A stretch of 64,000 nt of DNA from an uncultured Flavobacteriaceae bacterium (GTDB lineage Bacteria > Bacteroidota > Bacteroidia > Flavobacteriales > Flavobacteriaceae). Shown here in pieces: positions 27,602 to 36,875 of this stretch. A program made the position numbers and the translations under genes. The stretch is from contig CANKUU010000007.1 of assembly GCA_947486785.1 (NCBI GenBank), forward strand, positions 1-64,000, in the 5' to 3' direction. The notes under the pieces were generated by a model. It was not told the DNA's origin and did no database searches. It saw only the letters and a list, made by a program, of their open reading frames with translations. How positions within the stretch are numbered: the first letter of the stretch is position 1; every line of letters starts with the position of its first letter.

Positions 27602-29278
27602 ATGGCTATAGTAGTAAATATGCCCCGTTTAAGTGATACCATGGAAGAAGGCACCGTTGCCGCATGGTTAAAAAATGTAGGTGATAAAATTGAAGAAGGA
27701 GATATTCTAGCAGAGATTGAAACCGATAAAGCCACTATGGAATTTGAATCCTTTAATGAGGGTACTTTGTTACATAAAGGTGTGGCCGAAGGTGATACTG
27801 CACCAGTAGATGTTTTACTAGCTATTATTGGGGAAGAAGGTGAGGATATTTCTGACTTGCTCAACGGAAGCGGAGGCATTACCGATACCTCAAATGAAGC
27901 ATCAAGTTCTAATCAGCAAGTAGATGATAGAGCTAGCGTTGCAACTTTAGAGGCCTCCTCAGATGCCAAAGTAGTACCAGAAGGAGTTGAAGTTGTAAAA
28001 ATGCCTCGTTTAAGTGATACGATGGAAGAAGGTACCGTAGCGGCTTGGCTTAAAAATGTGGGAGATTCTGTAGAAGAAGGCGATATTTTAGCTGAAATAG
28101 AGACCGATAAAGCTACTATGGAGTTTGAATCTTTTTATGCTGGCACACTACTTTATATAGGTATTCAAGAAGGTGAATCTTCTCCTGTAGATGAGGTTTT
28201 GGCTATCATTGGTCCAGAGGGTACTGATGTAGAACCCATTCTTAAATCTGCTTCATCATCATCATCAATTTCAGATGTTAAGCCTAAATCAAATTCATCA
28301 GCGTCAATTGAATTAGTTGAACCTAAAGAAAAGACAGTAGAAAATGTAAATACTAGCTCAAACGAAACTAAAGTTCCTGCAGATGGTAAACGTATTTTTG
28401 CTTCGCCACTCGCAAAGAAAATAGCAAAAGAGCGAGGATTAAGTCTTCAGGATATTAAGGGCTCTGGCGAGCATGGAAGAATTGTTAAAAAGGATATTGA
28501 AAATTATAAAGCTCCTGCTCCGGTTGAAATAGAAGTTAAAGAAGTTTCTGAAAATAATAGCTTAAATACAGGTTTAATAAACCTACCTGTTGGAACAGAA
28601 GGACAACACGAAGTAAAAAATTCGCAAATGCGTAAAGTGATTGCGAAACGTCTTTCTGAATCTAAATTTTCGGCTCCGCATTACTACTTAAATATTGAAG
28701 TAGATATGAGTAGTGCCATGGCATCTCGAAAAAAAATAAACGAATTGCCTGATACCAAAGTATCTTTCAACGATTTAGTTGTAAAAGCATGCGCAATGGC
28801 CCTAAAAAAACACCCACAAGTTAATACAACTTGGAATGATGCAGCGATGGTGTATCATCAACACGTTCATATCGGAGTAGCTGTGGCTGTGCCAGATGGA
28901 TTAATGGTGCCTGTATTAAAATTTGCTGACCAAATGACATTAACGCAAATAGGTGCCTCAGTAAAAGAATTAGCGGGTAAAGCTAGAAACAAAAAATTAA
29001 CCCCTGCAGAAATGGAGGGAAGTACCTTTACAGTTTCTAATTTGGGCATGTTTGGTATCGTTGATTTTACTTCAATAATCAACCAACCAAATTCAGCTAT
29101 TTTATCGGTAGGAGCCATTGTAGAAAAGCCAGTTGTTCGCAATGGAGAAATTGTAGTAGGTAATACCATGAAGGTTACGTTAGCTTGTGATCATAGAACT
29201 GTAGATGGGGCAACTGGAGCTCAGTTTTTAATGACTTTAAGAGCGTATCTAGAGAACCCTGTTACTATGTTAGCTTAA
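27602..29278 (+). CDS. pdhC: Pyruvate dehydrogenase E2, dihydrolipoamide acetyltransferase
   Basis: 558 residues. Two lipoyl domains, near 2-80 and 130-208, are near-duplicates with lipoyl-lysines Lys43 and Lys170 (ETDKATMEFESF in both). Ser/Glu-rich linkers follow each. The peripheral-subunit-binding domain near 265-300 contains FASPLAKKIAKERG and GSGEHGRIVKKDI. The C-terminal acyltransferase domain ends with DHRTVDGATGAQFL, whose His and Asp are catalytic. It moves the acetyl group from E1 to CoA. Last gene of pdhA-pdhC; a hairpin terminator follows. Confidence 0.95.
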   Translation: MAIVVNMPRLSDTMEEGTVAAWLKNVGDKIEEGDILAEIETDKATMEFESFNEGTLLHKGVAEGDTAPVDVLLAIIGEEGEDISDLLNGSGGITDTSNEASSSNQQVDDRASVATLEASSDAKVVPEGVEVVKMPRLSDTMEEGTVAAWLKNVGDSVEEGDILAEIETDKATMEFESFYAGTLLYIGIQEGESSPVDEVLAIIGPEGTDVEPILKSASSSSSISDVKPKSNSSASIELVEPKEKTVENVNTSSNETKVPADGKRIFASPLAKKIAKERGLSLQDIKGSGEHGRIVKKDIENYKAPAPVEIEVKEVSENNSLNTGLINLPVGTEGQHEVKNSQMRKVIAKRLSESKFSAPHYYLNIEVDMSSAMASRKKINELPDTKVSFNDLVVKACAMALKKHPQVNTTWNDAAMVYHQHVHIGVAVAVPDGLMVPVLKFADQMTLTQIGASVKELAGKARNKKLTPAEMEGSTFTVSNLGMFGIVDFTSIINQPNSAILSVGAIVEKPVVRNGEIVVGNTMKVTLACDHRTVDGATGAQFLMTLRAYLENPVTMLA

Positions 29279-29302
29279 GTTACATTGATTTAAATTTATA
29301 GT

Positions 29303-29334
29303 AAAAGCATCCGATAATTTTCGGGTGCTTTTGT
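29303..29334 (+). terminator. Terminator after pdhC
   Basis: AAAAGCATCCGA and TCGGGTGCTTTT form a hairpin followed by TG-rich/T tail, 24 bp after the stop. Confidence 0.7.
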
Positions 29335-29363
29335 TATATTTATAATACAACTAAATTAAAATC

Positions 29364-30287
29364 ATGAAATATTTTGTTTATCTATTCTTTTTAGTAGCAA
29401 TAGGATGTAAATCTGTTCCTGCGCAAACAACTAGTAATAGTGTTGAAGAGGTAATGAATGTATTGGCTTCAGATGAGCTGCAAGGTCGTGAAGCAGGTAG
29501 TGAAGGTATTGCGTCAGCAGCAAATTATATTGAAACTATATTTAAAACCCACAAAATAGCCCCCTACTTTGAATCTTATAGAGACACCATCTCAAATTTT
29601 GAAGACGTGGCATTCAATATTGTAGGCCTAATTCCGGGGAATGATAAAATCTTAAAAAATGAATTTATTGTTGTAGGGGCACATTATGATCATATTGGTA
29701 TCACAAAATCGGCCAGTAATGATAGTATTGCAAATGGAGCCAACGATAATGCGTCTGGCACAACAACAGTATTAGAGTTAGCTCGTTATTTTGCAAATGC
29801 CAAAAACAATAAACGCAGTATTATTTTTGCCCTATTTACTGCCGAAGAAAAGGGTCTCTTAGGTTCAAAACATTTGGCACAAAAGCTTAAAGATCAGAAC
29901 TTGAACTTATACACAATGTTGAATTTTGAAATGGTAGGTGTACCCTTGGAGGGAAAAGACTATCTCATGTATCTTACTGGATATACATTATCAAACTTAG
30001 CAGAAGTTAGTAATTCATATTCTAATGAGAAAGTTGTAGGTTTTTTACCTAAGGCAAAAGAGTTTAATTTATTTGCTAGGTCTGATAATTATTCTTTTCA
30101 TGAAATATTTAAGGTGCCGTCTCAGACCTTTAGTACTTTTGATTTCACCAATTTTGATCATTACCACAAGGTAGGTGATGAGAACAAGTTGATGGATTTT
30201 GGTCATATGGCAAATGTGGTAAACAAAATGATACCAGTTTTGGAAGCCATTATAAATGCACCTACAAAAGAAATTAAATATAATTAA
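29364..30287 (+). CDS. M28 family zinc metallopeptidase, lipoprotein
   Basis: 307 residues. The signal peptide ends in a lipobox (VAIGCKS, Cys about 15), so the protein is probably membrane-anchored outside the cytoplasm. The M28 aminopeptidase pattern is present: GREAGSEG, then metal ligands in GAHYDHIG and NGANDNASGTTTVLEL, the catalytic pair in FTAEEKGLLGS, and a late His in TNFDHYHKVGD. It likely releases amino acids or splits small peptides from imported or secreted protein. It directly abuts the next gene (0 bp), suggesting co-transcription. Confidence 0.9.
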   Translation: MKYFVYLFFLVAIGCKSVPAQTTSNSVEEVMNVLASDELQGREAGSEGIASAANYIETIFKTHKIAPYFESYRDTISNFEDVAFNIVGLIPGNDKILKNEFIVVGAHYDHIGITKSASNDSIANGANDNASGTTTVLELARYFANAKNNKRSIIFALFTAEEKGLLGSKHLAQKLKDQNLNLYTMLNFEMVGVPLEGKDYLMYLTGYTLSNLAEVSNSYSNEKVVGFLPKAKEFNLFARSDNYSFHEIFKVPSQTFSTFDFTNFDHYHKVGDENKLMDFGHMANVVNKMIPVLEAIINAPTKEIKYN

Positions 30288-30965
30288 ATGGCAAATATTA
30301 TTATTACAGGCGCTAGCAGAGGTATTGGTTTTGAGCTAGTTAAGCTTTTTGCTGCCGATGGGCATCATATTCTTGCTTTGTCTAGAAATGAAAACCCTGT
30401 TCGCGATTTAGCACTTGAAAATGTTAGCACTTTTTCTTGTGATATTTCAAAACACGCTGATCTTAAAAAAGTAGCGACTTTTATTCAAAATTGGAAAACA
30501 GTTGATGTGCTCATTAATAATGCCGGTAAACTTTTAAATAAGCCTTTTTTAGAAACTGAAGCAGTTGAATTTGAGGAGGTGTATAAGGTAAATGTTTTTG
30601 GACTAGCAAATATCACAAAATTAGTACTGCCAAAAATGCCTAAAAATGGTCATGTTCTTTCAATTAGTTCAATGGGTGGAGTTCAAGGTAGTGTAAAATT
30701 TCCTGGTTTGTCTGCATATAGTTCAAGTAAGGCGGCTATTATTACGTTAACCGAGTTGTGGGCAGAGGAATTTAAAGAAACAGGTCCATCTTTTAATGTA
30801 CTTGCCTTAGGTGCTATACAAACCGAAATGTTAGAAGAAGCATTTCCTGGTTATTTAGCCCCTATTTCAGCTTTAAATATGGCATCCTATATAAAAGATT
30901 TTTCACTTAATGGCAATGCGTTGTACAATGGAAAGCTACTTCAGGTTTCTAGCACTACACCTTAA
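30288..30965 (+). CDS. Short-chain dehydrogenase/reductase (SDR) family protein
   Basis: 225 residues, classical SDR. The NAD(P) motif ITGASRGIGFELVKL is at the N-terminus and NNAG follows (DVLINNAGKLLNK). Catalytic Ser lies in LSISSMGG and the Tyr-x3-Lys motif is YSSSKAA. The substrate is unknown. It starts immediately after the M28 peptidase stop and ends 10 bp from the convergent isomerase gene. Confidence 0.88.
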   Translation: MANIIITGASRGIGFELVKLFAADGHHILALSRNENPVRDLALENVSTFSCDISKHADLKKVATFIQNWKTVDVLINNAGKLLNKPFLETEAVEFEEVYKVNVFGLANITKLVLPKMPKNGHVLSISSMGGVQGSVKFPGLSAYSSSKAAIITLTELWAEEFKETGPSFNVLALGAIQTEMLEEAFPGYLAPISALNMASYIKDFSLNGNALYNGKLLQVSSTTP

Positions 30966-30975
30966 ATAGCGGGAA

Positions 30976-31599
30976 CTATTTTTTAATTAGATATGCTTTT
31001 TTTATTTGGTCTAGATTAGGATATTTTTTGAGAAATTTTGCCTTGTTCTTATACATTAAATCTAGCGATGACATTGTTCTATCAGAATATTTGCTGTTTA
31101 AAGAATCTATAACAGATAGGCCTTTAATTACTTCGCCAAAGGTTGGAAAACCCTTTACTCCGTTATAGCGTAAAGTGTCTAGTCGCCGATTATCGCTAAG
31201 ATTTATAAATAGATCTGTAGTTCTACTTTCTTTACCTCCTCTGGCAAAACTTAAAGTTCCTCTTCTATTGCCCTGAACTACTTTTTCGTCGGGTACATTA
31301 ATAGCGCTCCAGAACTTTTGCTTAGGGTAATCAACACTACCAAATTGAGCTACAAAACCAGGGTTTACCCTATAGAACATTCCCTGATCAAAAAAGCGGG
31401 TTTTTACCAACTGATAAAAACGATCAGCTGCTTTAGGTGATAATTTTCGGGTAACTTTAATGTCAAAATTTCCTTTTGTGGTTTCAAAACGAGTAATAAA
31501 GGTTTCTGGCGCAATTTCTTTAGCCCATTTTGCTTTAAAAGTTGCTGGACTACAGCCCATCATAAAAGTAATAAAAAGGCTAATTGTTAATTTATTCAT
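30976..31599 (-). CDS. Peptidyl-prolyl cis-trans isomerase, cyclophilin type, lipoprotein
   Basis: 207 residues. A lipoprotein signal (MNKLTISLFITFMMGCSP, Cys 16) precedes a cyclophilin-like fold: FETTKGNFDIKVTRKLSPKA, then DRFYQLVKTRFFDQGMFYRV, FVAQFG, GTLSFARGG and GFPTFGEVIKGLSVID. It would assist folding of envelope proteins in the periplasm. The usual FHR of classical cyclophilins is replaced by FYRV here, which keeps the Arg. Convergent with the SDR gene. Confidence 0.87.
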   Translation of the reverse strand: MNKLTISLFITFMMGCSPATFKAKWAKEIAPETFITRFETTKGNFDIKVTRKLSPKAADRFYQLVKTRFFDQGMFYRVNPGFVAQFGSVDYPKQKFWSAINVPDEKVVQGNRRGTLSFARGGKESRTTDLFINLSDNRRLDTLRYNGVKGFPTFGEVIKGLSVIDSLNSKYSDRTMSSLDLMYKNKAKFLKKYPNLDQIKKAYLIKK

Positions 31600-32072
31600 T
31601 TAATTACTTCTTTTAAATCTAAATTAAAGTTACTGTATAAAAAGCCATTTTTTGCAATATATGATATAATTAGAGCGAAAAACATATCATTTATGATTGT
31701 GATGATGGTTTCTTAAAAGGCTGTGCCTAAGGTAATCAAGTAATGGAGGATAGGTCAAATAAATTTAACCTTAAAACAGTTTTTTGTAGTTAAATATTTT
31801 AATCGGAGTATTTTAGAGGATGGTGTTTATTAGAATGTTAATTTAGAACTTTCTTAATCAAGAGGTTTTAAAACAAGATACCTAAAAAGATACTTCTCCG
31901 TTTAAAAAAAAACAGCAACAGCATCTGTTTGCCATCAATTTAGGAGCTTTAGATGTTTGATTTAAATTAAATGGTTCATTTAGATATTTAACTGAAAAAG
32001 ATATCTACTAAAATTGCTAAACTTTTGTCAATGATTTAGCAAATACATAAACTTGAGTTATTTTTACATGAA
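31600..32072. other. Intergenic region between divergent isomerase and SprT-like genes
   Basis: 473 bp, AT-rich, presumably with promoters for both flanking genes. I see no coding remnant, repeat or RNA fold. Confidence 0.5.
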
Positions 32073-32675
32073 ATGGATAATATCCTTAAAAAATATGTAC
32101 CAGAACGTGCCATCGCTAATTGCATGGCATTAATTCAGGAGTCAGGTGCTCACTTAAAAATCGTGAACGAGCGGGTAACGAAGCATGGTGATTATCGAAG
32201 AATGCCCGATGGTAGGCATCAAATAACGGTCAATGCTTCTCTAAATCGGTATCGTTTCTTAATCACCCTTATTCATGAACTTGCACATTTAATTGCTTTT
32301 GAAAACTATGGACGACGAATTAAACCTCATGGTTTAGAGTGGAAGCGTACTTTTCAACATTTAATGCTGCCATTTATTCGCCCAGAAATTTTTCCATCGA
32401 AGCTTTTACCTCTTTTAGCGAAACATTTTAGAAACCCAAAGGCAAGCAGCAGTACAGACGCTCAACTATCAATTGCTTTGCAGCAGTATGATGCGCAACA
32501 ATCAGATAATTTATACGTTTTTGAGTTACCTATTGGAAGTATTTTTCGCGTTCACAACGGTAAATTATACAAAAAGGGGAAAAAGCGCGTAAAACGTTTT
32601 GAATGTTTAGAGCTTCACTCAGGAAAGTTATATTTGTTTCAGCCAAATGCATCGGTAGAATTGATAAAGGATTAA
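32073..32675 (+). CDS. SprT-like zinc metalloprotease domain protein
   Basis: 200 residues. The SprT-like domain has the zinc motif His68-Glu-Leu-Ala-His72 (LITLIHELAHLIAF) and a third His ligand in HGLEWK (His86). A basic C-terminal part follows (KKGKKRVKRFECLELHSGK), resembling the nucleic-acid-binding tail of SprT/Spartan relatives. Its cellular role in bacteria is unproven. It is 13 bp upstream of the guanylyltransferase gene, so they likely share a transcript. Confidence 0.85.
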   Translation: MDNILKKYVPERAIANCMALIQESGAHLKIVNERVTKHGDYRRMPDGRHQITVNASLNRYRFLITLIHELAHLIAFENYGRRIKPHGLEWKRTFQHLMLPFIRPEIFPSKLLPLLAKHFRNPKASSSTDAQLSIALQQYDAQQSDNLYVFELPIGSIFRVHNGKLYKKGKKRVKRFECLELHSGKLYLFQPNASVELIKD

Positions 32676-32688
32676 ATCTTTAAGAAAT

Positions 32689-33768
32689 ATGAACAAGAAT
32701 TATTATGCCGTATTAATGGCAGGTGGTGTAGGGTCAAGATTTTGGCCAATAAGTACCAGCGAGAACCCAAAACAGTTCCATGATATGCTTGGAACCGGTG
32801 ATACTTTAATACAGAAAACATTTAAAAGGCTAAATAGGTTTATACCTACTGAGAATATTTTAATTTTAACCAATAATCGGTATAATGATTTGGTCTTAGA
32901 GCAGTTGCCACTTGTAAAGCAAGAACAAGTTGTTTTAGAACCTGCGATGCGAAATACGGCTCCTTGTATCTTGTATGCAGCAATGAAAATTCAGAAAATG
33001 AACCCCAATGCGGTAATGATTGTTGCTCCTAGTGATCATTGGATAGAAGATGAAGTAGCTTTTGCTAAAGATGTTACCTCGTGTTTTGAGAAGTGCGAAC
33101 AAGATGATGTACTCTGCACATTGGGTGTAAAGCCTTCATTTCCAAATACGGGTTTTGGCTACATCGAATACCAAAAAGCAGGAGAAACAAGCATTAAAAA
33201 GGTAGATCAGTTTCTAGAAAAACCAAATTATGAAACTGCAAAAGAATTTTTAGCACAAGGTAATTTTTTATGGAATGCTGGTATTTTTATGTGGAGTGTA
33301 AATACCATTGTAAGTGCTTTTAAAGAGTATCAAAAAGCGCAGTATGATCTATTTAACGCAGGCATGGATTACTATAATACCGATGCCGAGGCTAATTTTA
33401 TAAAGGAGAACTATCCAAAGGCAGAAAATATATCGATAGATTATGCAATTTTAGAGAATTCAAAATCAATTTATGTACTTCCAGCTAGTTTTGATTGGAA
33501 TGATTTAGGTACATGGGGTTCTCTTTATGACAAACTAACGAAAGACAACAATAATAATGCTGTTGTGAATAGTAAGGTGATTAGTCAAGATGCTAATGGT
33601 AATATGATTCGTTCAACAAAAAACAAAGTAGTAGTGGTTGATGGCTTAAATGATTATATCATTGTGGACAAAGAAGAGGTGCTCCTTATTTATCCAAAAT
33701 CTAAAGAACAAGACATTAAACAAGTTTTAAATACGGTTAAAAATACATTTGGCGACGAATACGCATAA
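32689..33768 (+). CDS. manC: Mannose-1-phosphate guanylyltransferase
   Basis: 359 residues, the length of the single-domain enzyme without the C-terminal isomerase. It makes GDP-mannose from mannose-1-phosphate and GTP for surface polysaccharides and glycoproteins. The nucleotide signature VLMAGGVGSRFWPIS is at the N-terminus, followed by PKQF, APSDHWI, FGYIEYQ and the FLEKP substrate motif; YAILENS and DWNDLGTW come later. The protein ends one base before the next gene's preferred start. Confidence 0.93.
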   Translation: MNKNYYAVLMAGGVGSRFWPISTSENPKQFHDMLGTGDTLIQKTFKRLNRFIPTENILILTNNRYNDLVLEQLPLVKQEQVVLEPAMRNTAPCILYAAMKIQKMNPNAVMIVAPSDHWIEDEVAFAKDVTSCFEKCEQDDVLCTLGVKPSFPNTGFGYIEYQKAGETSIKKVDQFLEKPNYETAKEFLAQGNFLWNAGIFMWSVNTIVSAFKEYQKAQYDLFNAGMDYYNTDAEANFIKENYPKAENISIDYAILENSKSIYVLPASFDWNDLGTWGSLYDKLTKDNNNNAVVNSKVISQDANGNMIRSTKNKVVVVDGLNDYIIVDKEEVLLIYPKSKEQDIKQVLNTVKNTFGDEYA

Positions 33769-33769
33769 T

Positions 33770-35239
33770 ATGAGTGAAGAGATAAATAAAGACGAAATAG
33801 ACCATTTAGACGAACCTATTGAAAGTAAAAAAGAGGTTCAGAAAGATTTTCAGGGCCTTTTAGAGAGTACTAAGAAATTTCTTACTGAGCTTTTAGATAT
33901 TCGTGAGAATACCGATCAAGAGGCTACCAAAGCGGCAATTATAGCTGATATTCCATTTAAAGGACATACTTCTTGGATTTTAATTTGTTCGATCTTTATA
34001 GCTTCAATCGGTTTAAATGCGAATTCAACGGCGGTGGTAATTGGCGCCATGTTAATATCGCCTCTAATGGGACCGATTTTAGGTATGGGCATGTCTTTAG
34101 CTATAAATGATATTGATACGCTGAGAAGATCGTTAAAAAATTTAACGGTAATGGTAGTACTGAGTGTACTCACCGCTTATTTATTCTTTGCTATTTTTCC
34201 TTTACAAGAAGAGTCTTCTGAGCTTTTGGCAAGAACAAAACCAGATATTCGTGATGTACTTATTGCATTTTTTGGTGGCTTAGCCCTAGTAATAGCACGT
34301 GCAAAAAAAGGCACTATTGCAAGTGTAATTTTCGGTGTTGCTATTGCAACAGCATTAATGCCACCGTTGTGTACTGTTGGCTTTGGTTTGGCAATTGGCA
34401 ATTTTGATTACGCAGGAAAAGCCTTGTTGTTGTTTGGTATAAATACCATTTTTATTGCTCTAGCCACATTTTTGGTTCTTAAGATTTTACGTTTTCCTAT
34501 GGTTCGTTATGCGAATTCTAAGCGGCGAAGACAAATAGCACGTGTAGTTTCATTTACAGCTCTTGCAGTTATGGTGCCTGCCGGATGGATTTTTTGGGGG
34601 GTTTACCAAGAGTTTAAATTTAAAAGTGATGCGAATAGCTTTATTCAAGAAAATGTAATACCCTATACATTTACCAAAGATGGTCGATTTTTAAAGGACC
34701 TAACCGTCTTAAATTTTAGCCGAGACAAAGACCCAGAGATAGAGCTTATTTTTATGGGAAACGAAGGCGTACCAGAAGGGGTAATTGCTACTTGGAAATC
34801 GAATATGAAAAAATTTGATGATCTTGAGGCTTGCGAGTTAAAAGTGATACAAGGCTCTTCAAATGATCAAGTTGAGCAACTAAAGTACGTAGAGGAGTTA
34901 TATCAAACTCAGAAGACAGAGCTATTAGATAAAGACGAGAAAATACAATTTTTAGAGTCAGAATTACAGCGGCTAAATAAATTGAATGCGAAGCAAATTC
35001 CATTTCAAGATATTAGTGCAGAAGCTCAAGCGAATTATGAAAATTTAGAATATTTAGCTTTTTCAAACGCCATACGTACCGACTTTAAAAAACTTGATAC
35101 AGTTTCTGTTTTTGAAGCGAAATGGAAACGAGAAGCAAAAAGGGCAACCATTTTGAAGGAGTCTAAAAAACTTCATACTTGGCTAAAAGTACGGTTAAAA
35201 GATAGTACCATCCTTTTAACAGAAATTATACAAGACTAA
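33770..35239 (+). CDS. DUF389 domain membrane protein
   Basis: 489 residues from ATG 33770. The cytoplasmic acidic N-terminus is followed by a DUF389 membrane domain with about six helices; typical pieces are IGLNANSTAVVIGAMLISPLMGPI and AFFGGLALVIARAKKGTIASV with IATALMPPLCTVGFGLA. The C-terminal half (after about 290) is soluble and predicted coiled-coil (ELYQTQKTELLDKDEKIQFL). Function of the family is not known. A frame extension to 33749 would overlap manC and is less likely. Confidence 0.85.
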   Translation: MSEEINKDEIDHLDEPIESKKEVQKDFQGLLESTKKFLTELLDIRENTDQEATKAAIIADIPFKGHTSWILICSIFIASIGLNANSTAVVIGAMLISPLMGPILGMGMSLAINDIDTLRRSLKNLTVMVVLSVLTAYLFFAIFPLQEESSELLARTKPDIRDVLIAFFGGLALVIARAKKGTIASVIFGVAIATALMPPLCTVGFGLAIGNFDYAGKALLLFGINTIFIALATFLVLKILRFPMVRYANSKRRRQIARVVSFTALAVMVPAGWIFWGVYQEFKFKSDANSFIQENVIPYTFTKDGRFLKDLTVLNFSRDKDPEIELIFMGNEGVPEGVIATWKSNMKKFDDLEACELKVIQGSSNDQVEQLKYVEELYQTQKTELLDKDEKIQFLESELQRLNKLNAKQIPFQDISAEAQANYENLEYLAFSNAIRTDFKKLDTVSVFEAKWKREAKRATILKESKKLHTWLKVRLKDSTILLTEIIQD

Positions 35240-35256
35240 ACTTATAGTAAGAGCCA

Positions 35257-36024
35257 TTAGTTTCGCTCTTCGATATACATCTGTCTAACTTTTTTAAATA
35301 ATTCAGAGGAGTACACAAAATCAGTAACCGCTTTGTTATCTGTTTTAAATATTTCATGTTTAGTGCCTTCCCATTCTTTGAGACCGTTTTTTAGAAAAAG
35401 AATTTTTTCGCCAATTTCCATTACAGAATTCATGTCGTGGGTGTTAATTACAGTTGTAATGGCATATTCTTCGGTTATTTCTTGAATAAGGTTGTCGATT
35501 ACAATAGCGGTTCTTGGGTCTAGGCCAGAGTTTGGTTCATCACAAAAAAGATATTTTGGGTTCATTACTATCGCTCTTGCAATAGCAACTCTTTTTTGCA
35601 TTCCTCCAGAAATTTCTGAGGGAAATTTGTGGTGTGCATCTACTAAATTAACACGTTTTAAAACCGTATCAACCCGATCTTGCATTTCAGATTTTGACTG
35701 TTTTGTAAACATTTCTAACGGAAATTTAACATTTCCTTCCACCGTTAATCCATCAAAAAGGGCACTGCCTTGAAACACCATGCCCATTTCTTGTCGCAGA
35801 TTTCTTTGTTCTGCGGAGCTTAGTTCGGTATACTGCTTGCCATCATAAAGTATTTTTCCATCTGTGGCATCAAACAAACCAAGAAGGCATTTTAAAAATA
35901 CGGTCTTACCAGAGCCACTTTGACCAATAATTAAATTGGTCTTCCCTGTTTCAAAAGTGGTGCTAATTCCCTTTAAAATATGGGTGTCTTTAAAAGACTT
36001 GTGTATGTGATCAACTTCTATCAT
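35257..36024 (-). CDS. ABC transporter ATP-binding protein, MlaF type
   Basis: 255 residues from ATG 36024. Walker A IIGQSGSGKTVFLK, Q-loop, ABC signature EISGGMQKRVAIARA and Walker B YLFCDEPNSGLDP are all present. The SGGMQKR form and the short size are typical of MlaF-like ATPases that energise phospholipid movement between inner and outer membranes. The start codon overlaps the permease stop by one base (TAATG), so the two are translationally coupled. The frame is open 20 codons upstream inside the permease, which I reject as start. Confidence 0.9.
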   Translation of the reverse strand: MIEVDHIHKSFKDTHILKGISTTFETGKTNLIIGQSGSGKTVFLKCLLGLFDATDGKILYDGKQYTELSSAEQRNLRQEMGMVFQGSALFDGLTVEGNVKFPLEMFTKQSKSEMQDRVDTVLKRVNLVDAHHKFPSEISGGMQKRVAIARAIVMNPKYLFCDEPNSGLDPRTAIVIDNLIQEITEEYAITTVINTHDMNSVMEIGEKILFLKNGLKEWEGTKHEIFKTDNKAVTDFVYSSELFKKVRQMYIEERN

Positions 36025-36761
36025 TAGGTTAATAATAGTTGGGTTAAAATATAATTTGTGATGATGATAACAACACTCGTCCAAACAAATGAAGTTGTGC
36101 TAGCCTTACCTACTTCTAAAGCTCCGCCTTTCATATAAAAGCCATGAAAAGAAGGTATAGTTGCAAGTAGAAACGCAAAAACGACAGTTTTTATAAAAGA
36201 GTATGTTACATGAAAGGGAATAAAATCTAGGGTAACGCCATCAACAAAATCTGCACTAGTTATAAAACCACCGAAAACTCCAGCGAACCATCCACCAAAA
36301 ATACCTACATACATAGAGACTGCAATTATAAAAGGATACAGCAGCATCGCAATAATTTTAGGAAAAACAAGGTAGTTTAAAGCATTAACACCCATAACCT
36401 CTAGCGCATCAATTTGTTCGGTAACTCTCATAGTGCCAATGCTAGAAGTAATAAATGAGCCTACTTTTCCTGCCATAATTACAGAGCAAAAGGTTGGTGC
36501 AAATTCTAATATAATCGATTGGCGTGTAGCAAACCCAATTAAATTTTTCGGAATTAACTCATTAGTAAGGTTCATTGCAGTTTGTATAGAAACTACAGCG
36601 CCAATAAAGAATGAAATGAATACAATTATACCCAAAGAACCGTAGATGAGCTCATCTACTTCTTTGAGTATGAGGCTCTTCATTATCCTCCATTTGGTGG
36701 GTTTTTTAAAAACCTCAACCACCATAATTGCATAGCCACCAATAGCTGAAAGATACTTCAT
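36024..36761 (-). CDS. ABC transporter permease, MlaE family
   Basis: 245 residues, about five or six membrane helices. Family pieces are GSLGIIVFISFFIGAVVS, the central EFAPTFCSVIMAGKVGSFI and the EQIDALEVMGVNALNYL motif that contacts the ATPase, followed by PKIIAMLLYPF. This is the membrane subunit of a lipid-transport ABC system. The usual third member, an MCE/MlaD-domain substrate-binding protein, is not next to it in this window. Confidence 0.92.
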   Translation of the reverse strand: MKYLSAIGGYAIMVVEVFKKPTKWRIMKSLILKEVDELIYGSLGIIVFISFFIGAVVSIQTAMNLTNELIPKNLIGFATRQSIILEFAPTFCSVIMAGKVGSFITSSIGTMRVTEQIDALEVMGVNALNYLVFPKIIAMLLYPFIIAVSMYVGIFGGWFAGVFGGFITSADFVDGVTLDFIPFHVTYSFIKTVVFAFLLATIPSFHGFYMKGGALEVGKASTTSFVWTSVVIIITNYILTQLLLT

Positions 36762-36847
36762 GTAAAAAAAATTATCCTATTTAAAGTAAAAATAACAATA
36801 ATGCAATTGATTTAGTGTGTGATTTATCTTTAAAAGGGTATTTTCTT

Positions 36848-36855
36848 TACTTTTG
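36848..36855 (+). promoter_or_regulatory. Putative promoter box for the PafA-type phosphatase
   Basis: TACTTTTG matches TAnnTTTG, 20 bp before the ATG. Confidence 0.5.
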
Positions 36856-36875
36856 CTTCATCAATAGATCGTTAT

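Noticed and set aside
27602-28250. Near-identical repeated DNA in pdhC as a possible assembly artefact
   Set aside because: The two lipoyl domains differ at many positions and have different linkers; tandem lipoyl domains are normal in E2.
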